Assembly (NCBI RefSeq): GCF_040183065.1
Contig: NC_091128.1
Span: 173,074,244-173,138,243, forward strand
DNA: 64,000 nucleotides
Source of the DNA: Periplaneta americana
Taxonomy: Eukaryota; Arthropoda; Insecta; Blattodea; Blattidae
Reading direction: 5' to 3'
Shown here piece after piece: positions 1 through 11,005 of the stretch (position 1 is the stretch's first letter; every line of letters starts with the position of its first letter). A model generated the notes under the pieces. The model saw nothing but the letters and a program-made list of their open reading frames with translations, ran no database searches and was not told the origin of the DNA. Both the position numbers and the translations under genes were made by a program.

Positions 1-550
1 ATAATTCTTCCAGCATCGCGACAGACACGGCACCGGGTCGATTAAGGCGGCAGTAATGTTAGATTTTTCTGTTTTCCCTGAGTAGGCTATATTTCATCTT
101 CTTTGGCCAATCAATTTGCAGCAGGTTACTATCATCATACTGCTTGACAGTTTTCGCTACTCGTTATTATGACTATTTCACTATATTAAGTCATCCTACG
201 TTCTACCATAAACGGTAAAGAGTGCCTCACAACCTTGATTCTTCAGAAAATTACCGCAACCTCAGGTTCAGTCTTATGGTTTCGGATTTTATCAGCTCCG
301 ACTTTTCATGTTCTTTGAACAGGCGTGACTAAGATTCAGGATGCGTTGCAACGTTGCAACAATGGCGGGAATTACAAATCGTTTTGGCCAAGCGTGAAAT
401 GATGAAATGTGAAATTGGCTTTATTGATAGCGGAAATTACGTACATTTACAAATATTTTATAATTAAATAATATATAAAGAATAATTTTAAAATAATTAC
501 AAATACTGAAAAGAAAAATCGAAATAAACAAGGAAGCACTGTTACATTTT
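1..550. other. AT-rich DNA, nothing recognised
   Basis: No coding signal, tRNA-like box or inverted repeat that I can support. The sequence becomes strongly AT-rich after about 430. Confidence 0.6.
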
Positions 551-798
551 AATTATGTAGGTTGTATTGTAAAATTAGGTATTTTATTTTATGTTTTATT
601 ATTATTGTGTTAAATTGTATTGTGTATTCTTATTGTATTGTGTATAAAATTGTATATGTGTTGTAAAATTGTATTGTGTATTGTAAATTTTATTGTGTAT
701 TGCTTATCATTTTATTGTGTATTGTTAATATTGTATATACCACTGCCACCGGGTGCTTGCCCACTTGCAGTGTAAATAAATACATACATACATTACAT
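551..798 (+). mobile_element. LINE 3'-end remnant (family shared with 52764-53000)
   Basis: A run of TTGTATTGTGTA-like AT-rich sequence ends in a short GC-rich hairpin-like block (ACCGGGTGCTTGCCC) and a GTAAATAAATACATACATAC tail. The same sequence occurs in reverse complement at 52764-53000, so it is a dispersed repeat. The layout (AT-rich 3' UTR, small GC-rich block, short tandem tail) resembles the Jockey/CR1-type 3' end seen at 10141. An open frame at 676-867 lies entirely inside this repeat and is not a gene. Confidence 0.6.
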
Positions 799-1371
799 TG
801 CCTCTCGAATGAGCAGAACTCGTGGTTGGGACAGTTCAGTAATATTAATATAATGTTAATATTATAACTACTAAAACAGACTAGTATAAAATAGTTGATA
901 AAATTAATTAAACAATAAACATGATTTAGAACGAAATATGTGCATATAAAAGAGATACAGGCCTGCTAAATAAGTGTTATATTAAGTGTTTACTTTTTCT
1001 TTGAAATATTTTATTGTTGAATCTTGGTAATTCAGGATTATTTTTAAGTAATTAATTTAACAATTTAGAATGCAAAGCCACAAAATGCAGACAAAAGATT
1101 ATAAAATATTATGCGTAGTCAGTTTCAACAGTTTTTTTTTAATTGTGTGGTTATGGACTAAGTAGTCAACAGGTTCCAAACATGTTAAAAGATGGGGGAA
1201 TTAATATGAGAAAATCAAATACAGATGAACATAAGCAAATATTGTGAAAACCATGTCAAATGTGACTGAAAAAAACGATACAAGAGAAATGTTTTAGGCC
1301 AGGCGATACCAATGAAATTTCAACCCGTTTGAAGGTCAAGAATTTAAAATGTGTAGAGATACAAGAAACAC
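799..1371. other. AT-rich DNA, nothing recognised
   Basis: No open frame, tRNA-like box or repeat structure that I can support. Confidence 0.6.
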
Positions 1372-1434
1372 CCACTGCTTGCTGGATCGCATCTTATTGT
1401 AAACAGCCATAGGATGTGATCCAGCAGGCAGTGG
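1372..1434. other. Short hairpin, 22-bp stem (miRNA-like geometry)
   Basis: CCACTGCTTGCTGGATCGCATC (two halves: CCACTGCTTGC, TGGATCGCATC) pairs with the right arm ending CCAGCAGGCAGTGG across a loop of about 19 nt. All 22 positions pair when two G-U wobbles are allowed. The size fits a pre-miRNA stem, but a small palindromic transposon remnant is equally possible. I do not recognise the mature sequence as a known insect miRNA. Confidence 0.35.
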
Positions 1435-2214
1435 AAAGACCAAAAAAAAATATTACAGAATATTCCAGAGAAAATAAATATCAATGTTGGTCTGTGGATC
1501 AATGTGTTTATTATTGTGTATAAAATTAGTGAACAAAGCAGTGTTCTAAATAAATGTGAATTTTTGAGTAATAAAGGCTTTGGTATACCAGCCCTTTCAT
1601 TTTATTTTATTTTATTTTATTATTTATTAAGAACCATATGTAACTTTACGTAACAATGTATTCATTAAACAAATTTCTGTCTTATCCGAACGTTGAATAT
1701 TTTTAGGTTTCATAAGTTGTCGAACCTGTTTCGTAAATAGTTGCCATCATTCCATTATTATTCGGTATCCTATGTAGTGAGCGTTGCTTATAATCTCGTT
1801 AAGCAATGGCAGTGGAGCAGTTCATTCGTCATTAGGATGTTTTAACTGTATATAAGTAAATTTTATTAAGCCAAATTTATGAATTATATTTAGACACTGG
1901 TGTTCCCGTCCCATTCGGGAAATAGTTCTAGTAAATGTCACACTAGGATCTGAGCTTCCAACATAAGTTGTTTCGCCACTACCGAGCTCGTGAATTTATG
2001 AGTCACATCAGATTCTGTCGTGGTTTTCGCAGAGAATTCGAGCATCTTTCTCTATTCTGTTTCATGTGACATCATGAAACAAAATTCTGACTGAACTTTC
2101 GTAAGATATTAGAATATAAATTATACTTTTAAGATGAGAGCAGTTAGAGTTGACCTCAGAACGTTTTTATATAAAACCATTTTTCTCTGCTTTCTTAATG
2201 TACACATCTTACTT
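1435..2214. other. AT-rich DNA, nothing recognised
   Basis: No supported gene or mobile element. A short (TTTTA)n run lies near 1600-1620. Confidence 0.6.
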
Positions 2215-4710
2215 GATTCTGAACCAATGCCTGTATAGATTATGATTCTGAACCGATGCCTGTATAGATTTTGATTCTGAACCGATGCCTGTATAGATTT
2301 TGATTCTGAACCGATGCCAGTATAGATTTTGATTCTGAACCGACGGCTGTATTGATTTTGATTCTGAACCGACGGCTGTATAGATTTTGATTCTGAAACG
2401 ATGCCTGTATAGATTTTGATTCTGAACTGATGCCTGTATAGATTTTGATTCTGAACTGATGCCTGTATAGATTTTGATTCTGAACCTATGGCTGTATTGA
2501 TTTTGATTCTGAACCGATGCCTGTATAGATTTTGATTCTGAACCGATGCCTGTATAGATTTTGATTCTGAACCGATGCCTGTATAGATTTTGATTCTGAG
2601 CCGATGCCTGTATAGATTTTGATTCTGAGCCGATGCCTATATAGATTTTGATTCTGAACCGATGGCTGTATAGATTTAGATTCTGAACCGATGGCTGTAT
2701 AGATTTTGATTCTGAGCCGATGCCTGTATAGATTTTGATTCCGAACCGACGGCTGTATAGATTTTGATTCTGAACCGACGGCTGTATTGATTTCGATTCT
2801 GAACCAACGGATGTATTGATTTCGATTCTGAACAGACGGCTGTATTGATTTCGATTCTAAACCGACGGCTGTATTGATTTTGATTCTGAACCGACGGCTG
2901 TATTGATTTCGATTCTGAATCGACGGCTGTATTGATTTCGATTCTACACCGACGGCTGTATTGATTTCGATTCTGAACCGACGGCTGTATTGATTTCGAT
3001 TCTAAACAGACGGCTGTATTGATTTCGATTCTACACCGACGGCTGTATTGATTTCGATTCTGAACCGACGGCTGTATTGATTTCGATTCTAAACAGACGG
3101 CTGTATTGATTTCGATTCTACACCGACGGCTGTATTGATTTCGATTCTAAACCGACGGCTGTATTGATTTCGATTCTAAACCGACGGCTGTATTGATTTC
3201 GATTCTAAACCGACGGCTGTATTGATTTCGATTCTGAACCGACGGCTGTATTGATTTCGATTCTAAACAGACGGCTGTATTGATTTCGATTCTAAACAGA
3301 CGGCTGTATTGATTTCAATTCTAAACCGACGGCTGTATTGATTTCGATTCTAAACCGACGGCTGTATTGATTTCGATTCTAAACCGACGGCTGTATTGAT
3401 TTCGATTCTGAACCGACGCTGTATTGATTTCGATTCTACACCGACGGCTGTATTGATTTCGATTCTGAACCGATGGCTGTATTGATTTCGATTCTGAACC
3501 GATGGCTGCATTGATTTCGATTCTGAACCAACGGCTGTATTGATTTCGATTCTAAACCGACGGCTGTATTGATTTCGATTCTAAACCGACGGCTGTATTG
3601 ATTTCGATTCTAAACCGACGGCTGTATTGATTTCGATTCTAAACCGACGGCTGTATTGATTTCGATTCTAAACCGACGGCTGTATTGATTTCGATTCTAA
3701 ACCGACGGCTGTATTGATTTCGATTCTGAACCGACGGCTGTATTGATTTCGATTCTAAACCGACGGCTGTATTGATTTCGATTCTAAACCGACGGCTGTA
3801 TTGATTTCGATTCTGAACCGACGGCTGTATTGATTTCGATTCTAAACCAACGGCTGTATTGATTTCGATTCTAAACCGACTCTGTATTGATTTCGATTCT
3901 AAACCGACGGCTGTATTGATTTCGATTCTGAACCGACGCTGTATTGATTTCGATTCTACACCGACGGCTGTATTGATTTCGATTCTGAACCGACTGCTGT
4001 ATTGATTTCGATTCTGAACCGACGGCTGTATTGATTTCGATTCTGAACCGACGGCTGTATTGATTTCGATTCTAAACCGACGGCTGTATTGATTTCGATT
4101 CTGAACCGACGGCTGTATTGATTTCGATTCTGAACCTACGGCTGTATTGATTTCGATTTTAAACCGACGGCTGTATTGATTTCGATTCTAAACCGACGGC
4201 TGTATTGATTTCGATTCTGAACCGACGCTGTATTGATTTCGATTCTACACCGACGGCTGTATTGATTTCGATTCTGAACCGACGGCTGTATTGATTTCGA
4301 TTCTGAACCAACGGCTGTATTGATTTCGATTCTACACCGACGGCTGTATTGATTTCGATTCTGAACCAACGGCTGTATTGATTTCGATTCTGAACCAACG
4401 GCTGTATTGATTTCGATTCTACACCGACGGTTGTATTGATTTCGATTCTACACCGACGGTTGTATTGATTTCGATTCTACACCGACGGCTGTATTGATTT
4501 AGATTCTGAACCGACGGCTGTATTGATTTCGATTCTATACCGACGGCTGTATTGATTTCGATTCTATACCGACGGCTGTATTGATTTTTATTCTGAACCG
4601 ACGGCTGTATTGATTTTTATTCTGAACCAACGGCTGTATTGATTTTGATTCTGAACCGACGGCTGTATTGATTTTGATTCTGAACCGTCGACTGTATTGT
4701 TTTTGATTCT
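2215..4710 (+). repeat. 29-bp minisatellite, about 86 units
   Basis: Tandem 29-bp units with core CTGAACCGACGGCTGTATTG followed by ATTTCGATT. Three blocks are visible. The first, to about 2780, is mainly the GATGCCTGTATAGATTTTG subtype. The long middle block, to about 4500, is the CGACGGCTGTATTGATTTC subtype. A short distal block has ATTTTTATT or ATTTTGATT. Some units lack one or two bases (near 3416, 3881, 3949, 4227). Because 29 is not a multiple of 3 the frame rotates through the array, and the short minus-strand open frames at 4136-4398 are artefacts of the repeat. Confidence 0.95.
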
Positions 4711-4748
4711 GTATTGAATCAAATCAATACAGCCGTCGGTTCAGAATC
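4711..4748 (-). repeat. Inverted terminal unit of the 29-bp minisatellite
   Basis: Directly after the last forward unit, 4722-4748 reads AATCAATACAGCCGTCGGTT then CAGAATC. This is the reverse complement of the consensus unit, so the array closes with one inverted copy. The inverted copy matches the middle (CGACGG, GATT) subtype. Confidence 0.9.
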
Positions 4749-4796
4749 GTGTTACTAATACCAAATAGTGTTAGACCTAGAGAACCCAGAAACGTC

Positions 4797-4965
4797 CATC
4801 GCTGTAGAGTAACAGTTAGCTTGCCTGACCGTGAAACGAGAGGATCCGGATTGAAATCCTTGTTGGGACAAGTTACCTGATTGAGGTTTTCTCCGGGGTT
4901 TCCCCTGAACCCAGTAAATTCAAATGCTGGGTAACTTTTGGCGCTGGACCTTTGACATTCAATGA
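4797..4965 (+). mobile_element. tRNA-derived SINE, family 1, partial
   Basis: Diverged copy of the SINE seen complete at 12141-12405: a tRNA-like head (GTAACAGTTAGCTTGCC ... GGATTGAAATCC), then GAGGTTTTCTCCGGGG and the AAATGCTGGGTAACTTT body. The 3' part (CATTATCACC... to the tail) is missing. Confidence 0.75.
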
Positions 4966-5433
4966 TATATATTGTGACGAGTTAAGTTCGGAAGATGAAT
5001 ATAATTTTAATATGAGAAGAAACTCCGAAGGCCGTGAAATAACAGTTCAAGAAACGTTCAAACAACGTAAAATCCCGAACTAGTTCCGAGACCGTACACA
5101 ACTGGCGCATGCGTCGAAAGAACTTCTGAATTCCTTGTTGGAACAAACCTATTTTTATCCAACTGTGGATCCTGCTTCGACTACATTTGCTTATACTACA
5201 ATGAAATTCAATAATCTGACAATTTTAAATGTGGAGGAAATCCTCTTAAACGTTCAACATTTAAAAGTAAAAAAATATTAAAGGCCTATATAAGGTTACT
5301 ACATGACACTACTATGCATATACAAAATCGTATTTTTAACAAGAAACGCGAACTCGTGAAACTACGAGGTTTGTATCCTTTTGTGAAAATGGGACGGGGA
5401 TAAGAAGTAATCTATTCCATAACACCCGCCTCA
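4966..5433. other. Nothing recognised
   Basis: Unassigned intergenic DNA between the SINE and the MITE at 5434. Confidence 0.5.
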
Positions 5434-5831
5434 ACTATAGTCCCGCCGCTCTAATTTCCGGCAGCCAATCCCGTTGCAGGTCGGCTACATTTAAACGTGT
5501 GCGTCTTGTGATTCGCTGATCTTAAGGCTTGATAAATACTTAATATAATTGCCCGCCATTTTAGCTCTTTCGTTGGGGTTCGCAGAAAGCACACGAAGAC
5601 GTTATTTGCCGCTCAATTATTTGCTGATTTGCATTGCGTTTGATTTATTATCATAGGAGCTACGACATGATAATATTTAACGGTGTGGCAAATAGATTCC
5701 TCGTATGATAGCTCGGCAACGTAAGAACAAAAATGGCGAAGGATACTACCTACCTAGACTTTATAGAGCCTTAACTTTCTAAGACGTAAGCAAAGAGGCG
5801 GAGTCACGCCGGAAATAACAGCGTCGGGACT
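5434..5831 (+). mobile_element. MITE family A, copy 1 (about 400 bp)
   Basis: Starts ACTATAGTCCCGCCGCTCTA and ends near CCGGAAATAACAGCGTCGGG. The 5' end and the reverse complement of the 3' end match imperfectly over about 30 bp. A second copy at 13032-13430 aligns end to end, which defines the element. There is no coding capacity. In this copy the last bases of the right end are replaced by a T run. Confidence 0.8.
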
Positions 5832-6203
5832 TTTTTTTTTATAATAACGATTTAAGATAAGCGCCAACATTAACCCAATTCATAAAAAAGAAGTTTAACT
5901 GCATTATCTGAATACACACTTCAAGCTTTGAAGACAGCCTATGAACAGTCAGACAATTCACAACAGCATTTGTTATATAATTTATACAGTACATACCTGC
6001 AAAAATTTATTCTAGCCACAAAAGAGATTTTGTTCTATTGTTGTGAGACCATTGTTTACAGAGCGCATCTGCCACGTTAAGAAGCTAACACAAACATAAG
6101 GAAGAAGCTACAATAGTATCCACGAGATGGAAGCACCAAATAGTTATGATTTGATGGTGTTCCATAACCCCTCTACTATTCTATATATTTCCATCCTTCC
6201 CTC
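5832..6203. other. Nothing recognised
   Basis: AT-rich spacer without supported features. Confidence 0.5.

Positions 6204-6260
<57 letters not shown>
6204..6260. repeat. (ATT)n microsatellite
   Basis: About 18 uninterrupted ATT units. The poly-Ile open frames on both strands here are by-products of the repeat. Confidence 0.95.
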
Positions 6261-6261
<1 letters not shown>

Positions 6262-6811
6262 TTTACAAGCCGTGAAGTTATTTCCCTGCAGAAGGTTATT
6301 ATCCTGATTATTATATCCACACAAACATTTTTCCAATAAATAATTATGTCTAGCCTATTGTTTATATAATTCACAGAACTGAATAGAAATTCGTTTATGG
6401 AATTGACAGGTAAACTAATTAATACACAATATTTAAAAAAAATAACATGATAAATGTGCAGGTTTGTGGTTTGCTAGCGAAGTTAATCCTGTATTACCTG
6501 TTGTTGAATTGATTTGAGAATTTCGAGAGAGGGGCACTGTGACCTTTCTAGATCTGTTGCATTAAACCTCAAGCTAGGCGCATTCCAAAACCCACATCAG
6601 TTGACTACAGTAATATTCGCTGCATATTCAGGTTTCAAGCAAGCAACCCTATTCGTCCCTAGGTCAGGACTTTCAGTATGTCGTCAAACAGCGTTCGGGA
6701 AGTGCTGTGCAAAGATGGCGGAATTATATAGATGGTTAATATGTGGAAACGGGAGAAAACCGAAAAGAATCCTCCACAAGTGCCGCTATGGATTTTTCAG
6801 TGAGAAATTTC
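6261..6811. other. Unassigned; 101-codon open frame without support
   Basis: A frame of 101 codons spans 6514-6819 on the plus strand. It shows no signal peptide, domain or repeat motif I know, and I do not call it a gene. Confidence 0.4.
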
Positions 6812-6880
6812 AAGTGTAACCGGGACTCGAACTCGAGCCGTCTGCGTGTCATGCTATAGGTCTGACCAATCATCCTTCGC
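6812..6880 (-). mobile_element. tRNA-like SINE trace
   Basis: Read on the minus strand, CGAGTTCGAGTCCCGG is a B-box-like T-arm, preceded by a weak D-arm-like stretch. No conserved body follows, so this is only a fragment. Confidence 0.35.
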
Positions 6881-7448
6881 AGGAGTATTATCTCTGGTTA
6901 CTCTCACATCAAGTATTACGCCGTGTTGCGTTTATTTCCAATTGATTTTATGCAAGGGAACAGCAGCGAAGATTGCCCTTTCATAGCCGTGAGCGTCTAG
7001 TACGAATCCATTGCCTCAACCTGTTGAATGCTTGCTTTATTCGATTCCCTTTCTTACGTCTTTCTTTCACGCTGTTCGACGTAGTGCGAAAGTTTTACCT
7101 TCTTATCACACTGTCTTGTTATGTTGCAAAAAAAAAAGTCGGTTTCCAGATTATCGCAGAAATATTACTTCTTCAGCTTCACTCATACCCTTGTTCTTCT
7201 CACATTAACCCCAAGAATGCTGAGCGCGTCATCGAAGACGACCTTGGAGAACGGATATTGGCCTCTGCATATATTTACATCAGCTTTTAATACATTTATC
7301 AAAATGTATACCTATATATGAAAAAAAAAGGTTCTTTTTGTTTTTGTATCACAATGACACCCATATAATATTACATCTATCAAACAATTTTGGTGGTAAT
7401 ACTTTCAACGATTGGGAACACAGCACATTACATAGGATACAATCAATA
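6881..7448. other. Nothing recognised
   Basis: Several short overlapping open frames on the plus strand, none with recognisable content. Confidence 0.5.
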
Positions 7449-7450
7449 TA

Positions 7451-8204
7451 CAGGGTGATTCATGAGGATTTACCGTTCTTTACGGAGCTTATGTCCGAAG
7501 ACATTCTGAGCAAAAAATGTCGTATAAACATTTGTCCTAATCTCAATATTTTCAAAGTTACACTAATTTGAAGTTGTTAGTAAAATACATTTTTTGCTTT
7601 AGTTTTAAGGATAAAAGAATATTATAAATAGACAATGAACTATTCAGAAGTGTCTTTCTTTAATTGGCTAGTGTTCTGAAGCTAAAAATGTGTTGTTAAT
7701 TGTTTTGCACAGATTTTATTTTTCAATTTTTAACTAAAAATGACATATTCTTAAGCACTTATCAAAAATACTGTTACAAATCATACGACTTTAGGAGCTT
7801 GATCCTTTACAGTTTAATTATGCATTCTAATGTACAGTCTTAAAAAATTTACAAGAGAGGCGTGATTTCTAACAATTGTTGCGACAAATGCGTAAGAAAA
7901 TGTAATTTTGTAGTTAAAAATCGAAAAAAAAAAAAAAATCTGTACGACGCAACTATGGAATTCACAACACGTTTCTAGCTTCAGAATACTAGCTAATTAA
8001 AGAAATGATACTCTTGAATATTTCATTCTCTATTTGTAATATTCTTTTACCCTTAAAACTCAAGAATGAAGGTATTTTACAAACAACTTCAAATTAGTGT
8101 AGGTAATATTGAGATTAGGACAAATGTTTAAATGACATTTTTTGCTCAGAATGTTTTCGGAAATAAGCTACGTAAGGGACGGTAAATCCTCGTGAATCGT
8201 CCTG
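7451..8204. mobile_element. Fold-back element with about 270-bp inverted arms, TA target site
   Basis: The left end CAGGGTGATTCATGAGGATT and the right end, which reads CAGGACGATTCACGAGGATT on the minus strand, continue to match inward for roughly 270 bp each. TA flanks both ends (7449-7450 and 8205-8206), as for Tc1/mariner-type insertions. No transposase is visible. A 78-codon open frame at 7338-7571 overlaps the left arm and is not a gene. Confidence 0.85.
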
Positions 8205-8206
8205 TA

Positions 8207-8508
8207 TTTCCGAACTGTACTTGTATTTATTGTACCATTAAGCACACATGCACGTATGACTGAAGATCATTGCTTCCATGCCTGTCAAGGACCTATTGTT
8301 ATTTTTCCTGCAATCTCTCCATGTACGCCTTATGGCTAGTCTTCTTCTCTGCCTTTCAAGTGTTGCAATTAGTATAGATTCCAGGCTTTTCCTGCTTCTA
8401 GATAACTTCTCCGTTTCCTGTGCCCTGTGTGTTGCCTACATTCAGGGCAGTCCGGAAACTTATTGATTGCTCCTTGTATATGAAAAAATCGTGATTTTTG
8501 ATAGGATC
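8207..8508. other. Nothing recognised
   Basis: Unassigned spacer; its last 13 bases are the target site of the next SINE. Confidence 0.5.
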
Positions 8509-8743
8509 GTCGGCCTGGGTGACGTAGTCGGTAGAGTACTGGTCTTCTGTGCCCAAGGTTGCGGGTTCTATCTGGCCCATGTTAAAGGTATTTATGTGTG
8601 GTTAAATGCGACAGGCTTATATCAGTAGATTTACTAGCATGTAAAAGAAATCCTGCGGGACAAAATTCCGGCACATCGGCGACGCTGATATAATCTCGGC
8701 AGTTGCGAGCGTCGTTAAATAAAAACATAATTTAAAGTTTTAA
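8509..8743 (+). mobile_element. tRNA-derived SINE, family 2, copy 1
   Basis: A tRNA-like head (GTAGTCGGTAGAGTACTGG; GGTTGCGGGTTCTATC) is followed by a conserved body (AATGCGACAGGCTTATATCA; CCTGCGGGACAAAATTCCGG) ending in GTCGTTAAATAAAAA. The direct repeat TTTTGATAGGATC at 8496-8508 and 8744-8756 is a clear 13-bp target-site duplication. Confidence 0.9.
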
Positions 8744-8767
8744 TTTTGATAGGATCTTCCAAAATTT

Positions 8768-8997
8768 GTCGATCTGGCCAGCGCAGTTAGTATACCGCTG
8801 ACCTGTGCTCGAGGTTGCGGGTTCGATCCCGGCGCAGCTCGATATCGATGACATTTAAGTGTGCTTAAATGCGACAGGCTCATGTCAGTAGATTTACTGG
8901 TATGTAAAAGAACTCCTGCGGGACAAAATTCCGGCACACCGGCGACGCTAATATAACCTCGGTAGTTGCGAGTGTCGTTAAATAAACCATTTTTTTT
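8768..8997 (+). mobile_element. tRNA-derived SINE, family 2, copy 2
   Basis: Same body as copy 1, with a better B box (GGTTCGATCCC). Flanked by TTCCAAAATTT at 8757-8767 and 8998-9008. It lies one base beyond the target-site duplication of copy 1, so two independent insertions landed side by side. The minus-strand open frame across it (8740-9003) is SINE read-through. Confidence 0.9.
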
Positions 8998-9008
8998 TTC
9001 CAAAATTT

Positions 9009-9205
9009 AAAAATTAATTACTTCTAGAGGGCGATCCATATAAACTTTTACCATTTTAATGACTTATAATTTATCTTTAGGAGTTAGTATAAACTTGAAA
9101 TTGAGTGTTATCTCTGTGGTTATTGGAGAATTTATGTTGGTACCCCTGCCACGATTGTTGTTCATTGTTTATACTGATATTGGCTATTGTTGCAAAATAT
9201 ATGTA
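9009..9205. other. Nothing recognised
   Basis: Short AT-rich spacer. Confidence 0.5.
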
Positions 9206-10126
9206 CACTGGTGGCCATAATTCTGGAAACTTTTTGTTTCTGTACTGAATTATTATAACATTTGTATTAATTCACAGATTTATACAATAGAAAATGTTAT
9301 TCGTGACTGACCCGTCACCGATGGGGTTATAATAAAGGTATTATATTAAATCCTGACTATTTTAACAATAAATTATCATTACTAAGTGGGAAATTATGTT
9401 CTTGTCGTTTAAGATCTAAATATTAATTTCAGATTTCATTATAATTTCCCATTATTTACTGTTATAAAAACTAGTCCATTGTTGAGTTTAAGATTATTGT
9501 TGATCAGTAGAAGTATTGTTGAGCACTGGTAGCATAAAATATGGACATTATTAATTTGTTTCTATCATTAGTCTGACTTAAGATTTCGTTAGGTGAACAC
9601 CTGATTGCTTTACAACAAACTTTATTGATCATTTTATCACAATGGCTCCACGAAAGGACTGAACACCTTCTAGGGCAGCCATACTTCGAGAAGAAGGCTA
9701 CACAATCAAGGAAATTGCAAGAAAACTTGGTAATGGTGCTACATTGCCTGGCGTCCAGAAGATACGTGAGAGGTACAAATCCATAGAATCTTGTAAAACA
9801 ACACTTAGGACTGGTAGAAAACCTAAAGTAAGTCCAAGAGAAGTGAAGCAGATTTGTCGATTAGCATTGAAAGATCGAAGGGAAACTTATAATGAAAATC
9901 TGAAATTAATATTTAGATCTTAAACGACAAGAACATAATTTCCTACATAGTAATGATTATTTATTGTTAAAATATTCAGGATTTAATATAATACCTTTGT
10001 TATAACCCCATAATTAACGAATCAGTCAAGAGAAACATTTTCAATTGTATAAATCTGTGAATCAATGCAGATGTTATAATAATTCCGTACAAAAACAAAA
10101 AGTTTCCAGAATTATGGCCACCAGTG
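9206..10126 (+). mobile_element. Tc1-like element with about 245-bp terminal inverted repeats
   Basis: The ends CACTGGTGGCCATAATTCTG and its reverse complement sit between TA dinucleotides (9204-9205, 10127-10128). The arms match from 9206 to about 9450 and from about 9880 to 10126. Between them lies only the start of a Tc1-type transposase, so the element is an internally deleted derivative. Confidence 0.9.
9642..9923 (+). pseudogene. Tc1-like transposase, N-terminal fragment
   Basis: From ATG at 9642 the frame reads MAPRKD, a TGA stop, then TPSRAAILREEGYTIKEIAR and onward through a GRKPKVSPR segment and RLALKDRRET, ending at TAA 9921-9923. The helix-turn-helix pattern (RAAIL..EEGYT..EIAR, basic GRK/RP linker, second HTH entry) is the usual DNA-binding start of Tc1 transposases. 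The catalytic DDE part is absent. The early stop plus the deletion make it non-functional. The last codons already lie inside the right inverted repeat. Confidence 0.8.
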
Positions 10127-10140
10127 TAGATTTTGTTAGA

Positions 10141-11005
10141 TTTTAGATTTATTTATTTAACCTGGTAGAGATAAGGCCGTCAGGCCTTCGCTGCCCCTCT
10201 ACCAGGGGATTACAACTATAACATGAACAATAAGATTACAATTAATATTAAATTTACAATTACAATTACAATAAAAATTAAAGTACGACAAGAATACCTG
10301 ATTAATGAAAGCTAGACATTTTATCATAGAAGTTATTTACTAAATTACAAATTAAACCTACAATAACAAAATTCTATAGTGATGAAATTACCGGATATTG
10401 AGATATTTTGTGGTAGATTAAAAGAACTATTTACAAGAAACCATGTCTGAACGAGTCTCAATTACTGACCAAGTGCCTAGTAAGTTTGCGTTTGAATTGA
10501 ATTTTATTTCGACAGTCCCTGATGCTAGCAGGTAACGAATTCCAGAGTCTTGGCAGGGCTATTGTGAAAGAGGATGAGTATGAGGAGGTGCGATGGGATG
10601 GTATTGTTAGTATTGTTTCATGGCGAGAGCGTGTGTTCAGATTGTGGTGGGAAGAAAGGTAAGTGAAGCGAGACGACAGGTACGAAGGAATAGAAGAGTT
10701 CAAGATTTCGAAGAGAAAGAGAAGTGAATGTAAATTTCTTTTCTTATCTAGTTTAAGCCAACCTATTGCTTCCAGGGATGGGGTAATATGATCATATTTA
10801 CGAACATTGCTTACAAAACGTACACACAAATTATGAGCACGTTGAAGTTTCATTTTGTTGTCGCTGGAGAGGTCAGTCAGTAAAATGTCAGCATAGTCAA
10901 AATAGGGAAATACAAGGGTCTGCACAAGGGACTTTTTTAAGCAAGAGGGAAGATGAACATTTATCCTTTTTAGCACATGGATAATAGAATATACTTTTCT
11001 GTGTA
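10141..11005 (-). mobile_element. Jockey/CR1-like LINE, 5'-truncated
   Basis: On the minus strand an RT C-terminal region is followed by an AT-rich 3' UTR with TTGTAATTGTAATTGTAA-type sequence. A GC-rich pair CCCCTGGTAGAGGGGC ... GGCCTTATCTCTACCAGG and a TTAAATAAATAAAT tail end the element. Poly-A-like tail and truncation at the 5' side are typical of LINE insertion. Confidence 0.8.
10458..11003 (-). pseudogene. Jockey/CR1-like reverse transcriptase, C-terminal part
   Basis: The frame runs from about 11003 (after an in-frame TGA at 11007-11009) to the stop at 10458. It reads RKVYSIIHVLKRINVHLPS, then PYFDYADILLTDL, LQRAHNLCVRF and finally LPRLWNSLPASIRD. This order is the thumb/C-terminal signature of Jockey- and CR1-type LINE proteins (FDYAD, LQR.HN..RF, LWNSLP..IR). 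All catalytic RT motifs (F.D, YADD) lie upstream and are missing here, so this is a dead 5'-truncated copy. The open part is about 180 residues. Confidence 0.8.

Noticed and set aside
4136-4398. Two overlapping minus-strand open frames of 77-79 codons
   Set aside because: They only translate the 29-bp repeat.
2215-4710. CRISPR-like regular repeat
   Set aside because: 29-bp units are contiguous with no spacers, in a eukaryotic setting; it is a minisatellite.
6127-6374. Poly-Ile proteins on both strands
   Set aside because: Produced by the (ATT)n microsatellite.
9642-9923. Host gene with helix-turn-helix
   Set aside because: Sits between Tc1-type inverted repeats with TA flanks and has an early stop; it is transposase debris.
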